Made by a program: the position numbers and the translations under genes. Under the pieces are notes generated by a model. It did no database searches. It was not told where the DNA came from and saw nothing but the letters and a program-made list of their open reading frames with translations. Shown here piece by piece: positions 53,001 to 60,429 of a DNA stretch of 64,000 bases (position 1 is its first letter; each line of letters begins with the position of its first letter). Where the stretch lies: positions 10,184-74,183 of the forward strand of contig CAZJRB010000019.1 in assembly GCA_964547995.1 (NCBI GenBank). Direction: 5' to 3'. The DNA comes from CAZJRB01 sp964547995 (GTDB lineage Bacteria; Planctomycetota; Planctomycetia; Pirellulales; Thermoguttaceae).

Positions 53001-53655
53001 TGGCGTTCAGGGGAGGCTCGAAGAGTTTGCGGGATTCGGCCGGGATGCTGCCGATGTCCCGAACTTTGTATTGGGGAGGCTTCCAACCTTCCGGGAACTC
53101 CGCCTTCGTGGCCACGCGCAAGGCCACCAGGTGTGGCAACGGGCCGCGGCGGGTCAACTTGATTGTATGCACACCCTTGGTGAGCTTCCGGGGGATAAGC
53201 CTTCCCCATTGGTTCTTGACGCCTTCCCACTTCGCGCCGCTGCTGTTCCACGCGAATTTGTCAGGCTGTCCGGAGGACGCCGGATCAAGGGTCACGCCTT
53301 CGCAGGCCTTGGTCAGGTTCCAGTTGTCCACAAAGACCTGGACCGGCCGCGGTTCCGCCGCCGCGTAACAGATCTGAAGTGTATAATCGCCGTCGACAGG
53401 AAGGTCGATGTCGTATTCGACTGTCCAGCCCCAGGGCCGACGGGGGCCGCTGCCCACCACGGGCCCGGCATCGGCATATTCGTCCGGACCGGCATAGATC
53501 CGGGCATTGCCGCGAGCGAACGACCAGGCGGGAATCACCAACGATCCGGCCTCGGCCCGGACCGGCGGGAACACGACGCTGCCGGCGGCAACACACGCAA
53601 CGGCGAGCACCAACGCCAATGGGCGACGCCGCCACGGGGACAATTCCATTCTCAT
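50077..53655 (-). CDS. HzsA-related secreted dihaem c-type protein with duplicated beta-sandwich domains
   Basis: 1192 residues. A signal peptide is followed by two copies of a carbohydrate-binding-like sandwich (about 38-185 and 285-430; 'VIPAWSFARGNARIYAGPDEYADAGP' versus 'VIPAWTFDRGNVRIYANPQQFADAGP'). A TolB/PD40-type propeller follows (about 560-900). The C-terminal part holds two haem-c sites, CIGCH (about 1031) and CVGCH (about 1085). The layout of propeller plus two C-terminal haems is that of hydrazine synthase subunit alpha; such HzsA-related proteins occur in planctomycetes that do not perform anammox. No hzsB/C homologue is here. Its redox partner is unknown. Confidence 0.72.
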   Translation of the reverse strand: MRMELSPWRRRPLALVLAVACVAAGSVVFPPVRAEAGSLVIPAWSFARGNARIYAGPDEYADAGPVVGSGPRRPWGWTVEYDIDLPVDGDYTLQICYAAAEPRPVQVFVDNWNLTKACEGVTLDPASSGQPDKFAWNSSGAKWEGVKNQWGRLIPRKLTKGVHTIKLTRRGPLPHLVALRVATKAEFPEGWKPPQYKVRDIGSIPAESRKLFEPPLNANIAFLGQEIKRMIRLFGPRYPEGPQHLKQVAELEKNPNEDALGLLRRDVVAFWTNSPPVKRGKSFVIPAWTFDRGNVRIYANPQQFADAGPIVGNDPQHTGAGVIEFDIDFPVTGEYTLKVKYAAAEPRPVEIFLDGKSLGKCCYDITYGSAPFEIPVRFSWDSSSARKKMESLNEWGIPRRISITEGKHTLKFTRSGPLPHLVELHLESLTPVPKDWKQPARNIPHLNSVPVKDRTAFLPPESVNVAALRLAIEDMIKTLGPQYPNGPEYLKRLSEFEKEKSVISTTPGGRDMLTVRTWVSEEGVPEEKRTMEAELASLRREAMLAHPALKFEKLLFFKRKPFRFNTYQDNQANDEGGSLCVLSPVAADGKVTSLVPELDGGIFTRFDLSFDAKKVVFGYKRKDKPFRIYEIDIDPAKGVMVPGSLRQLTFGGDEETRAIELYGKKRAAAKHGYDDMDPCYLPNGKIMFSSTRSQRTVFCHPSIVATLHIMDGDGKNMRCLSGGPLSEMDPCLLDDGRVVYTRWEYVDKGLGNGQSLWAVHPDGSGVDHIYKNSIIRPAQMLNARSIPGSRRLVTVGAPHCGGRLGGPVILVDHRVTRRDPEAMTCITPEIAYPCMHQARYDRGFFREPYPFSEKFFLISHIPGVKGSAVKGKDQKKPQYGIYVLDAWGNRAKLYGTPELSCYQPVPLRPRRKPTGIASIEKVDEKQERTGTVFVQDVYEGMTGIERGRVKYLRVMAALPWPWSEEGIFRVGMGGNVHRKKVYGVAKVHEDGSACFTVPAEENILFQALDENYMQLQHMPTFINLRPGENRSCIGCHEHRSKAPSVAGVSPLAMHHPIQALSPQPGETGPRMIHYAEYVQPILDKHCVGCHSGSNPKGRLDLTGETTSEWNRSYENLVGKGLVSYRDCRYGRSGYRPEPPLSFGSHLSKLVERIRNAPCNANLTNEEFIRITTWIDANSPYLGIYGSHGGSKN

Positions 53656-53852
53656 CGCAAGTCTTCCCGCAAAAAAACGATCCTTTCCTCTGATCCGATC
53701 CCCTTAGGGCGACGTTCATTATAGCAATTCCGGACACAGGATCAAACACACACCCCGTCAAACAGCAATTCCAGCCCACTCGAACCGCCTGACAACGCCT
53801 TACATTGACCAGACGCTATGCTTTTCCATTTTTACGATCCGGGAAGAGGCCG

Positions 53853-55202
53853 TCACGACGCTTCCATGAGCACGATGTAGCCGCAGCCGGTCCACAGGAG
53901 GACGTCGGCCTTGCCGTTGCCGTCGAGATCGGGCCGCTGCGGGCCCGCGGACTCGACGCCCAGCGGCATTGCGCCGATCCCGGCGATAGCGTATACGCGC
54001 TGGCCCGCGCCGGTCCAGACCTCCCAGCCGCCGCTGACGGCGAGACTGGGCATGATCTCCGGCCTCCCGTCGCCGTCCCAGTTGCCACAGGTCACCCAGC
54101 CCGCAGGGATGTCCCTGCGCCAGGCGGGCCCGCCCGCGTCGCTCCACATGATCAGTCCGCCCAAGCCCCGTCGCTTGCCGACGGCCGCCAGCTCCAGCCC
54201 CGGCCGCAACGGGTCGAAGTCCCCCAGCGTCGCCCTCTGGAGGTGGTCCTTACCCGGCCGGGCGTATTTCCACTGCCACACCAGCTTGCCCGTCCGCCCG
54301 TCGACACAGACGATGGGCCCGCGCTTGGCTGTGCAACCATCGCGATCGTAAACGATCTCGCGATTGCCGTCGTCATCCACATCGCCGCAGAGGATGAAGT
54401 CGCTGTGGTTGCGACATTTCGCGTCGGCCCAGCGCAGCTTGCCGTCGCCGCCGATGGCCAGAAACTTGCCGCCCAGCGACACGTATGCCTCATCCAACCC
54501 GTCACCATCGGCATCGTAGCAAGTCATCTCGTGCCCATAGAGATCCTTGTTGTCGATGCGATACGTCCAGGCCTTCTTGCCGGCCGCGTCGTAGCAGGTC
54601 ACGTCGCGGTACACGCGGCATACCACGGCGAGACGCTTGCGATCGATGAAGTGTCCCACGACCGAGGCTTGGTAATTGTCGCGGCACTCGGGCAAGTCGA
54701 TTTTCCACTTTGTCTTGCCGGTGTCCGCATCCAGGCACCAGAGTTGTCGGTGGACATTGAAAATGACTTCATACCTCCCATCGTTGTCCAGGTCCTCGAC
54801 GGCCATACCGCTCTCGTGACCCAGCCCGGTGTTGACTTGCTCACTGCTCCATATCCGCTGTCCGTCCTGTTCGTAGCGGACGATGCGGCGGTTGCCATTC
54901 ACTTCAACCCCGGCAATTAGGTCGATCTTCCCGTCGCCGTCCACGTCGCGGGCGTTGGCCAGCCATGAGAAGTTCCTGCCGTGGAGGTTCCAGGCGATCT
55001 TGACACCCGGCACGGCCGTGAGATCCGCCGCCGACTCGACCTTCTCCATATCGACGCGATAGACCGTCCCCAACTCGTCGTCGGCGACGGAGAAGGCCCG
55101 GCCGCCCTCGGCCGCGCCGGCGGGCGCGACCGAAGCCACCGACGCGGTCAGGCAGGCCGCCCACCAGGCCGCCCGCACCATCACTCCGTCTCGTCTGGGC
55201 AT
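53853..55202 (-). CDS. Exported FG-GAP/VCBS and PQQ-like repeat protein
   Basis: 449 residues from the ATG at 55202 (GAGGAG, 6 nt). The signal peptide is about 1-31. Seven-bladed-propeller repeats combine the Ca2+-binding 'DVDGDGKIDLIAG', 'DLDNDGRYEVIF', 'DADGDGLDEAYVS', 'DVDDDGNREIVYD' and 'DLDGNGKADVLLWTG' with PQQ-like 'CLDADTGKTKWKI'. It is related to integrin-type FG-GAP surface proteins. It lies 197 nt upstream of the HzsA-related gene on the same strand and may be co-regulated with it. The extra open frame upstream of the ATG is not believed. Confidence 0.72.
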   Translation of the reverse strand: MPRRDGVMVRAAWWAACLTASVASVAPAGAAEGGRAFSVADDELGTVYRVDMEKVESAADLTAVPGVKIAWNLHGRNFSWLANARDVDGDGKIDLIAGVEVNGNRRIVRYEQDGQRIWSSEQVNTGLGHESGMAVEDLDNDGRYEVIFNVHRQLWCLDADTGKTKWKIDLPECRDNYQASVVGHFIDRKRLAVVCRVYRDVTCYDAAGKKAWTYRIDNKDLYGHEMTCYDADGDGLDEAYVSLGGKFLAIGGDGKLRWADAKCRNHSDFILCGDVDDDGNREIVYDRDGCTAKRGPIVCVDGRTGKLVWQWKYARPGKDHLQRATLGDFDPLRPGLELAAVGKRRGLGGLIMWSDAGGPAWRRDIPAGWVTCGNWDGDGRPEIMPSLAVSGGWEVWTGAGQRVYAIAGIGAMPLGVESAGPQRPDLDGNGKADVLLWTGCGYIVLMEAS

Positions 55203-55611
55203 GATATCTCCTCGAAGACCACGGTGTCCTTCCCGACCTGACATCAGCATAAGCGATTTTTCAAGCCCGGGAAGATTCAATTCTGGGAATGTTGTGCCCA
55301 TCTTGGAAAGATGAATGATGTTGTTGCCGACCCTTTTATGTTGCTGCCGTTGCTGCCGCCGCTTGCAAAGTGCCGGAGTCGTAGTATATGTGGCGGCGGC
55401 TGTTGCGTCTGGTGGCCTACTTCGCAACCAAACACCGGCGCTAAAGACGGGGGACACCCCCCCCGGCCACACTGAAAGAACTCTGGATTTCCGGTTGACC
55501 CATCGAAACCTATCCTCCACAACGGGGTTTACTGTCTGGAGAGCCACTTACCGCTCTATCGACCAGCCATGTTTGGAGGTCCCCTCCCGTTTTTCACACA
55601 AGGAGTCAGCG
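55203..55611. other. Divergent intergenic region
   Basis: No gene. TTGCAA (55363-55368) and TATATG (55385-55390) at 16-nt spacing may be the promoter of the EF-hand gene, leaving a leader of about 220 nt. The leader contains GTTGCTGCC/GCCGCT repeats at 55335-55362 and no recognised riboswitch. Confidence 0.35.
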
Positions 55612-56346
55612 ATGAAGTATGGTATTGGAGTTCTTGCAGTGTTGGGCTTCGGTTTTATGGCCGCCGCGATGGCCTCGGCCCAAGGCCCGGGACGGCCTGA
55701 CGGCGATCGGGGTCGCCCGGGTGGCCCCAATCGCGAAGAGATCCTCAAGCGGTTCGACGCCGACGGCGATGGGCAACTCAGCCCGGAGGAAAAGCAGAAG
55801 GCCAAGGAAGCCATGATGCGACGCCGCGGCGGCCCCGGCCAGGGACCGGGCCAGGGTGGGCCGGGAGGGCCGGGCCAGAGACATTTCGGCCCGGAAGGGC
55901 CGGGCAGAGAGGGGCATCAACCGGGGCAACTCCTGATGGAGGCATTCAAACGCTCCGACCGCGACGGCGACAGGAAGCTCGCCCCTGAGGAGTTCAGACT
56001 CGCCATCCAGATGATTATGCGGCACATTGTCGGGGGCGGCCCCGGACAAGGCGGTCCGGGTGGACCCGGCCGTCCCGGCGGTCCGGGCTTTGGCGGACCC
56101 GGTGGGCAAGGTCCTGGGGGCCCCGGTTTTGGCGGACCCGGCGGACCGGGCGGACGTTTTGACCGCCCCCAACACGGTCCCCGGGACTTCGACCGTCCCG
56201 GACATAGTCGCGGCCCCGGTCGGCGGGATGTGGATCGCCCCCGACCCGATCGTTCCGACGTGGATCGCCCGCGGCGTGATCGCCCGCATCGCCCCGACGC
56301 GGAGCGTCCCGTGGACCCGGACCGGAAGGACGCACCGGCCGATTGA
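55612..56346 (+). CDS. Exported EF-hand protein with Gly/Pro-rich and Arg/Asp-rich tail
   Basis: 244 residues; AAGGAG 6 nt before the ATG at 55612. The signal peptide is about 1-23 (ending AMASA). Two EF-hand loops are seen: DADGDGQLSPEE (about 49-60, canonical) and DRDGDRKLAPEE (about 120-131, Lys/Arg substituted, so perhaps weak). Gly/Pro-rich collagen-like stretches (GGPGFGGPGG) separate and follow them, and the tail is a repeated 'DVDRPRPDRS' polyampholyte. Secreted EF-hand proteins of this build are common in planctomycetes. A hairpin terminator follows. Confidence 0.75.
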   Translation: MKYGIGVLAVLGFGFMAAAMASAQGPGRPDGDRGRPGGPNREEILKRFDADGDGQLSPEEKQKAKEAMMRRRGGPGQGPGQGGPGGPGQRHFGPEGPGREGHQPGQLLMEAFKRSDRDGDRKLAPEEFRLAIQMIMRHIVGGGPGQGGPGGPGRPGGPGFGGPGGQGPGGPGFGGPGGPGGRFDRPQHGPRDFDRPGHSRGPGRRDVDRPRPDRSDVDRPRRDRPHRPDAERPVDPDRKDAPAD

Positions 56347-56393
56347 TTCACCGAACAACAAGAACAAGGGTCAGGGCAGCTCTTGGTATTTGG

Positions 56394-56443
56394 CCGCTTG
56401 CCGTTTCGCAGGAAGAGCTTGCGAAGCTGCAAGCGGTTTTTTT
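56394..56443 (+). terminator. Rho-independent terminator of the EF-hand gene
   Basis: The outer stem CCGCTTGC (56394-56401) pairs with GCAAGCGG (56429-56436), an inner stem TTCGCA/TGCGAA adds to it, and seven T follow (56437-56443). It is the clearest intrinsic terminator in the window. Confidence 0.8.
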
Positions 56444-56549
56444 GTTATGACCCCGGCTATTGCGTCCCGTCTCGCGTTGCCGTCCGGCGGCTTGCCAACT
56501 TCCCCGGCGACGGCTACAATGCGCGATTCCCTCAACTGGAAGAGAGACT

Positions 56550-58949
56550 ATGTCCACAATTCTCACGGTCGTCGTTATCTACTTCATTATTTCCCTTGGA
56601 ATCGGTTTCTGGGTTGCCCGAAAGGAGCAGAACCGCGCCGACGACTACTTCCTGGCCGGGCGGAAGCTGCCGTGGTATGCCGTTTCGCTTTCGATGACCG
56701 GGTCGAACATCGGGACGGAGCATTTTATCGGGATGGTGGGCACGGCCTGGGCGTTCGGCCTTGCGCCGGCGACGTACGAATGGGGAAACTTCATCCCGTA
56801 CTCGATCTTGCTTTGGGTGTTCTTGCCTTTCTTTTTCCGCAAAAAGCTCTACACGATCCCCGAGTTTCTCGAACAGCGCTACAACCATGCAACACGAACG
56901 AGCTTTGCCGCGTTGACACTGTTTCACATGGTCCTGGCCGTGTTGGTCCCCGCGCTGTATGCGGGCGGGCTCATCTTGTTCAAGATGGGGGCGTCGGCCA
57001 CTCTCACGGAATTCCATTGGGGATTCGTCGCTTGCGTCGGGATCATCTCCGCAGTGACCGCCGCGTACTGCATCTACGGCGGGTTGCTCTCCGTCGTTTG
57101 GACCGACGTGCTCCAGGTGACGATCCTGGTAATCGGTGGTCTGCTGCTGGTGGTGGTCGGATTGCAGCATGAAAAGGTCGGCGGACTGAGCAAAGTGATC
57201 GAGAAAAACGCCAACACGGTAGTGCGGCCGCTGGGCGACGGAACCACGGAATCGAAGCTCGCTAAAGATGTGCCGAAGGAGGATAAGTCGAATTACTACA
57301 GCCGAACGAGCCTGTTGTTGCCGATGGATCATCCCGTCTCGCCGTGGACGGGTGTGGCCACATTCTGGTTCACGCTTTCGCTGTGGTACGTCGGAACGAA
57401 CCAGTTCTACATCCAGCGATGCCTTGGCGCCCGGAGCGAATGGGACGCCAAAATGGGCGTCATCGGCTGCGGAATGCTGAAGTTGTTCTTGCCGGTTATC
57501 ATCGTCTTTCCCGGCATGATCGCCTTTGTGGCGTTCGCAAACTCGACCGATTCGTTGACGTGCGACGACGTCTACGTCGAAATGATCAAATGGTTCTTTG
57601 CCGAAGGCTGGTTTGGGCTGCTCGCACAGGGTATCCTGCTCTCGGCGCTGTTGGCGGCGATCATGAGTACCGTTTCCAGTGTGCTCAATTCGTCGTCGAC
57701 CATCTGGTCGATCGACGTCTATCAGCGGACCATCAATTCGTCGGCCTCCGAAGCGGATTTGGTCAGCATGGGGCGTTGGGCAACCTTCTTCATCATCTTG
57801 CTCGGAACAGCTCTGGCGCCCCTTCTGATCTGGTTCAAGGATGGAATCTTCATTTACATCCAGGGTATGGCTGCGCTTTTTGCGCCGCCGATTGTGATAA
57901 TCTTCCTCGCTGCGTTCTTCTGGAGCCGCGCGCACGGCCGCGCGGCAGTGTTTACGCTGTGGTTCGGCATTCTTTTCGGGCTGTTTCTGTGGTTCTTCAC
58001 CTCGCTGCCATGGATGTTTCAGAAGATCGATTTCGAAGATTCCAACGTGCAGAATCGGCTCGCCGTTATCCTCCGCGAGGAACTGCCCGACGGCTCGAAG
58101 CTGCGCGAACAGATCGACAAACACCCCGTCATCGAGAAACGCCGCAAGGCCGTCATCGAAACCCTGGCACACGATTCGGCCGTGCAGGAACGGCTGACGA
58201 AGGATTCGGGGGTGCGGTTGGACCTGCTGAACGATCAAACGATCCGGCAACGCCGCACGACCTTTCTCGAAGAGTTCATCCGGGACCCGGCCGCAAAGAA
58301 AACCGTGGACGAGATTCTCGAAGGTCTTCCTTTCGACGCCCGCGTCCGGCAACAACTCGCCGAGAGCGGCGCGTTCCGCGCGAACATCCTCAGGGATAAA
58401 GAGATCCGGCCGAAAATCGCCGCCCATCCGGCGTTTCTCAAGCAGCTCTTCCGCGATAAGGAAGTCCGCGAGCGGATCGCCGCGAACAGCCGTTTTCGGA
58501 AACTGCTGGCCAAGGATCCCGTGGTGATGGAGCGGTTGGCCAAAGACTCGGCTGCCCTGAAGCAGTTGGCCGATAACGACGATCTCAAAAAACGGTTGTC
58601 GGGCGATGCCGACATTCGACGGCGGCTCGCCGAGCGCCGCGCCGGCGCCTGGCTCCCGTTCCTAGGCGAAGGAATCGTCGCCCAGGTCGTCTTCTGGATC
58701 GGCCAAGCGAAGCCGTTGTTGAACCGCGCGGCTATTACCTGGGTGATCTGCCTGATCGCCATGGTCCTTTCGACCTTTATCCTCCGCGCCGATCCGAGCG
58801 ACCGCTACGATCCGGACGCCATTTGGAGTTTCTCCTGGGCCCGGCTCCCGGCCGAAGAACGCAACCTCAACCGGTTCCCCCGAAACCTGATGTTCTGGTG
58901 GCTGGTGATGGTTACGGCGTCCGGGACGCTGTTCGTGATCTTCCGCTGA
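56550..58949 (+). CDS. Sodium:solute symporter (SSS family) with a large helical-repeat insertion
   Basis: 799 residues from the ATG at 56550 (GGAAGAGAG upstream). The first 490 residues are a normal SSS/SGLT transporter with 13 helices: 'DYFLAGRKLPWYAVSLSMTGSNIGTEHFIG', 'YNHATRTSFAAL', 'AIMSTVSSVLNSSSTIW'. Residues about 493-697 are a soluble insertion made of degenerate repeats with phase 'D..VRERLA..xxFxxxLxxD', found in no ordinary SSS member. Two further helices (about 720-750 and 780-797) complete the protein. The relatives carry sugars, amino acids or inositol with Na+; the substrate is unknown. Confidence 0.78.
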   Translation: MSTILTVVVIYFIISLGIGFWVARKEQNRADDYFLAGRKLPWYAVSLSMTGSNIGTEHFIGMVGTAWAFGLAPATYEWGNFIPYSILLWVFLPFFFRKKLYTIPEFLEQRYNHATRTSFAALTLFHMVLAVLVPALYAGGLILFKMGASATLTEFHWGFVACVGIISAVTAAYCIYGGLLSVVWTDVLQVTILVIGGLLLVVVGLQHEKVGGLSKVIEKNANTVVRPLGDGTTESKLAKDVPKEDKSNYYSRTSLLLPMDHPVSPWTGVATFWFTLSLWYVGTNQFYIQRCLGARSEWDAKMGVIGCGMLKLFLPVIIVFPGMIAFVAFANSTDSLTCDDVYVEMIKWFFAEGWFGLLAQGILLSALLAAIMSTVSSVLNSSSTIWSIDVYQRTINSSASEADLVSMGRWATFFIILLGTALAPLLIWFKDGIFIYIQGMAALFAPPIVIIFLAAFFWSRAHGRAAVFTLWFGILFGLFLWFFTSLPWMFQKIDFEDSNVQNRLAVILREELPDGSKLREQIDKHPVIEKRRKAVIETLAHDSAVQERLTKDSGVRLDLLNDQTIRQRRTTFLEEFIRDPAAKKTVDEILEGLPFDARVRQQLAESGAFRANILRDKEIRPKIAAHPAFLKQLFRDKEVRERIAANSRFRKLLAKDPVVMERLAKDSAALKQLADNDDLKKRLSGDADIRRRLAERRAGAWLPFLGEGIVAQVVFWIGQAKPLLNRAAITWVICLIAMVLSTFILRADPSDRYDPDAIWSFSWARLPAEERNLNRFPRNLMFWWLVMVTASGTLFVIFR

Positions 58950-59089
58950 GGAGAAGAGACGTTTCCACCCTGGACGAACCGTGTAGTAGGGGCTATTCTT
59001 CTATAAGTAGGCCTTTTCAATCAGTTCTCTTTGGGGGGGCACCAAAGGGGGGGTTGAAATGTGACTCCCCAGCCCGTAACAATTAAAAT

Positions 59090-59346
59090 GGGTGTAACCG
59101 GCCTTCCGCTCATCCGCAAGCCCTTGTTTTCAAGGCATTTGCGGCTGCGGCGATGAGGCCGAGGGGTAGTGTTTTGCAAACCATTGTCCCAGTGTTTTTG
59201 ATGGATGAACTCGATGTTTGTGATTCCCCGCGGATGTTTTGCTGAAAACGCGGGTTTTCGAGCGTTCTCAGACGTTGCATCACGCAAAACGACTTGCCAA
59301 CCCCTCCTGGCTTCCCCAAATTAGGCGAGGAACGCCGGTTACACCC
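59090..59346. mobile_element. 257-bp non-coding element with terminal inverted repeats and 9-bp target duplication
   Basis: The ends are GGGTGTAACCGGC (59090-59102) and its exact complement GCCGGTTACACCC (59334-59346). The nonamer AATTAAAAT flanks both sides (59081-59089, 59347-59355), a perfect target-site duplication. The interior has short inverted repeats (TTGCGG/CCGCAA-like) but no credible gene. These are the hallmarks of a MITE or deletion derivative of an IS making 9-bp duplications. It ends 50 nt before the nifU start, so it must contribute to, or displace, the nifU promoter. Confidence 0.85.
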
Positions 59347-59396
59347 AATTAAAATAGCCCTTTTAGAAACGGCTTTTCGACGAAAATGGGATCTTG

Positions 59397-60368
59397 ATGG
59401 CCTGGGACTACAGCGAAAAAACCAAGCAACTCTTCATGGACGCGGTCCATGGCAAGCCGGGGACCCACCTCGGGGAGATCGAGAACCCCGACGGCTGCGG
59501 CGAGCACGGCTCTCTTGCGTGCGGTGACGCTATGCGGTTCATGTTCCGCGTGAAGCGGCACCCGGACGACCCCACCAAGGACGTCATCACCGAGGTAAAG
59601 TACCTTACCTTCGGCTGCACTTCGGCGATCGCGGCTTCGGAGGCGCTGTGCAGCATCCTTGAAACAGGCAAATACACCCCGATCAAGGCGCTTGAGATCA
59701 GCAACCAGGACATCGTTGACTTCCTGGACGGGTTGCCCGCCCAGAAAATCCACTGCTCGGTGATGTGCGCCGAGGCACTGGGGGCGGCCGTGTTCGATTG
59801 GGCCGGGAAGCGGGGTGTCGATCTGGAAACGCTGGGCGTTGATATTCGTGCCGACGAACAAGAAGAAGGCCGCCTTGTCTGCAAGTGCTTCTCCATGACC
59901 GAACCTTACTTGCGGCGCAAAATCAAGGAGTTGAGCTTGCGGACGATCCCGCAGATTACCGACGCGATCAAGGCCGGCGGGGCATGCACGACCTGCCACC
60001 ACACGCCCGGAGGACTCCAGGATATCCTCGACGACATCTGGGGAAAGGACCCCAAGACTCTTAAAATTCTCCCCGACATACCGGCTTTCGCCGGTAGACC
60101 TCCACGCGAGCCAACCGAACAGAAGCCCCTTCTCTCACCCTACCAGTTTGCCAAGCAGGTCGAGAAGGTGACCGACGAGTATATTCGCCCCATGCTCCAG
60201 AAGGACGGCGGCGACATGGAAATCATCGACATCAAGGGAAATTTGATTTACTGCCGGCTCAACGGCGCGTGTGAGCAGTGTATCAAGGCGGACCAGACGC
60301 TCAAGATCGTGGTCGAACAGACGCTGAAAGACAGAGTAGACGAACGCATCAAGGTTGTTGCGGTTTAG
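59397..60368 (+). CDS. nifU: Fe-S cluster assembly scaffold NifU (full-length three-domain)
   Basis: 323 residues. The N-terminal IscU-like domain (1-130) has 'ENPDGCGEHGSLACGD' (C34, C42), 'TFGCTSAIAASEAL' and 'IHCSVMCAEAL'. The central [2Fe-2S] BFD-like domain (about 160-205) has 'CKCFSMTE' and 'ACTTCHHTPGG'. The C-terminal NifU domain (about 245-323) reads 'IRPMLQKDGGDMEIIDI' with 'ACEQC'. It assembles clusters on the scaffold with sulfur from NifS, encoded 61 nt downstream. The start is the ATG at 59397; a TTG directly before it is possible. No nif regulon gene is nearby, so it is probably the housekeeping type. Confidence 0.92.
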   Translation: MAWDYSEKTKQLFMDAVHGKPGTHLGEIENPDGCGEHGSLACGDAMRFMFRVKRHPDDPTKDVITEVKYLTFGCTSAIAASEALCSILETGKYTPIKALEISNQDIVDFLDGLPAQKIHCSVMCAEALGAAVFDWAGKRGVDLETLGVDIRADEQEEGRLVCKCFSMTEPYLRRKIKELSLRTIPQITDAIKAGGACTTCHHTPGGLQDILDDIWGKDPKTLKILPDIPAFAGRPPREPTEQKPLLSPYQFAKQVEKVTDEYIRPMLQKDGGDMEIIDIKGNLIYCRLNGACEQCIKADQTLKIVVEQTLKDRVDERIKVVAV

Positions 60369-60380
60369 AAAGCGGGTGTT

Positions 60381-60406
60381 ATAAAGCCGCGACCGGCGGT
60401 CGCGGC
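60381..60406. repeat. REP-like palindrome, ATAAAGCCGCGACC family (copy 6)
   Basis: ATAAAGCCGCGACCGGCGGT then CGCGGC lies between nifU and nifS. Within an operon it may act as an mRNA-stability or attenuation element. Confidence 0.75.
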
Positions 60407-60429
60407 AAGAAAAGACGAGACGCCAACCA

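Noticed and set aside
56532..58427. Long open frame antisense to the sodium symporter
   Set aside because: The symporter has a convincing membrane fold and ribosome site; the antisense product is a His/Arg/Gln-rich nonsense sequence.
59021..59287. Small minus-strand open frame inside the MITE-like element
   Set aside because: It crosses the element border into flanking DNA, has no ribosome site and no similarity to transposases.
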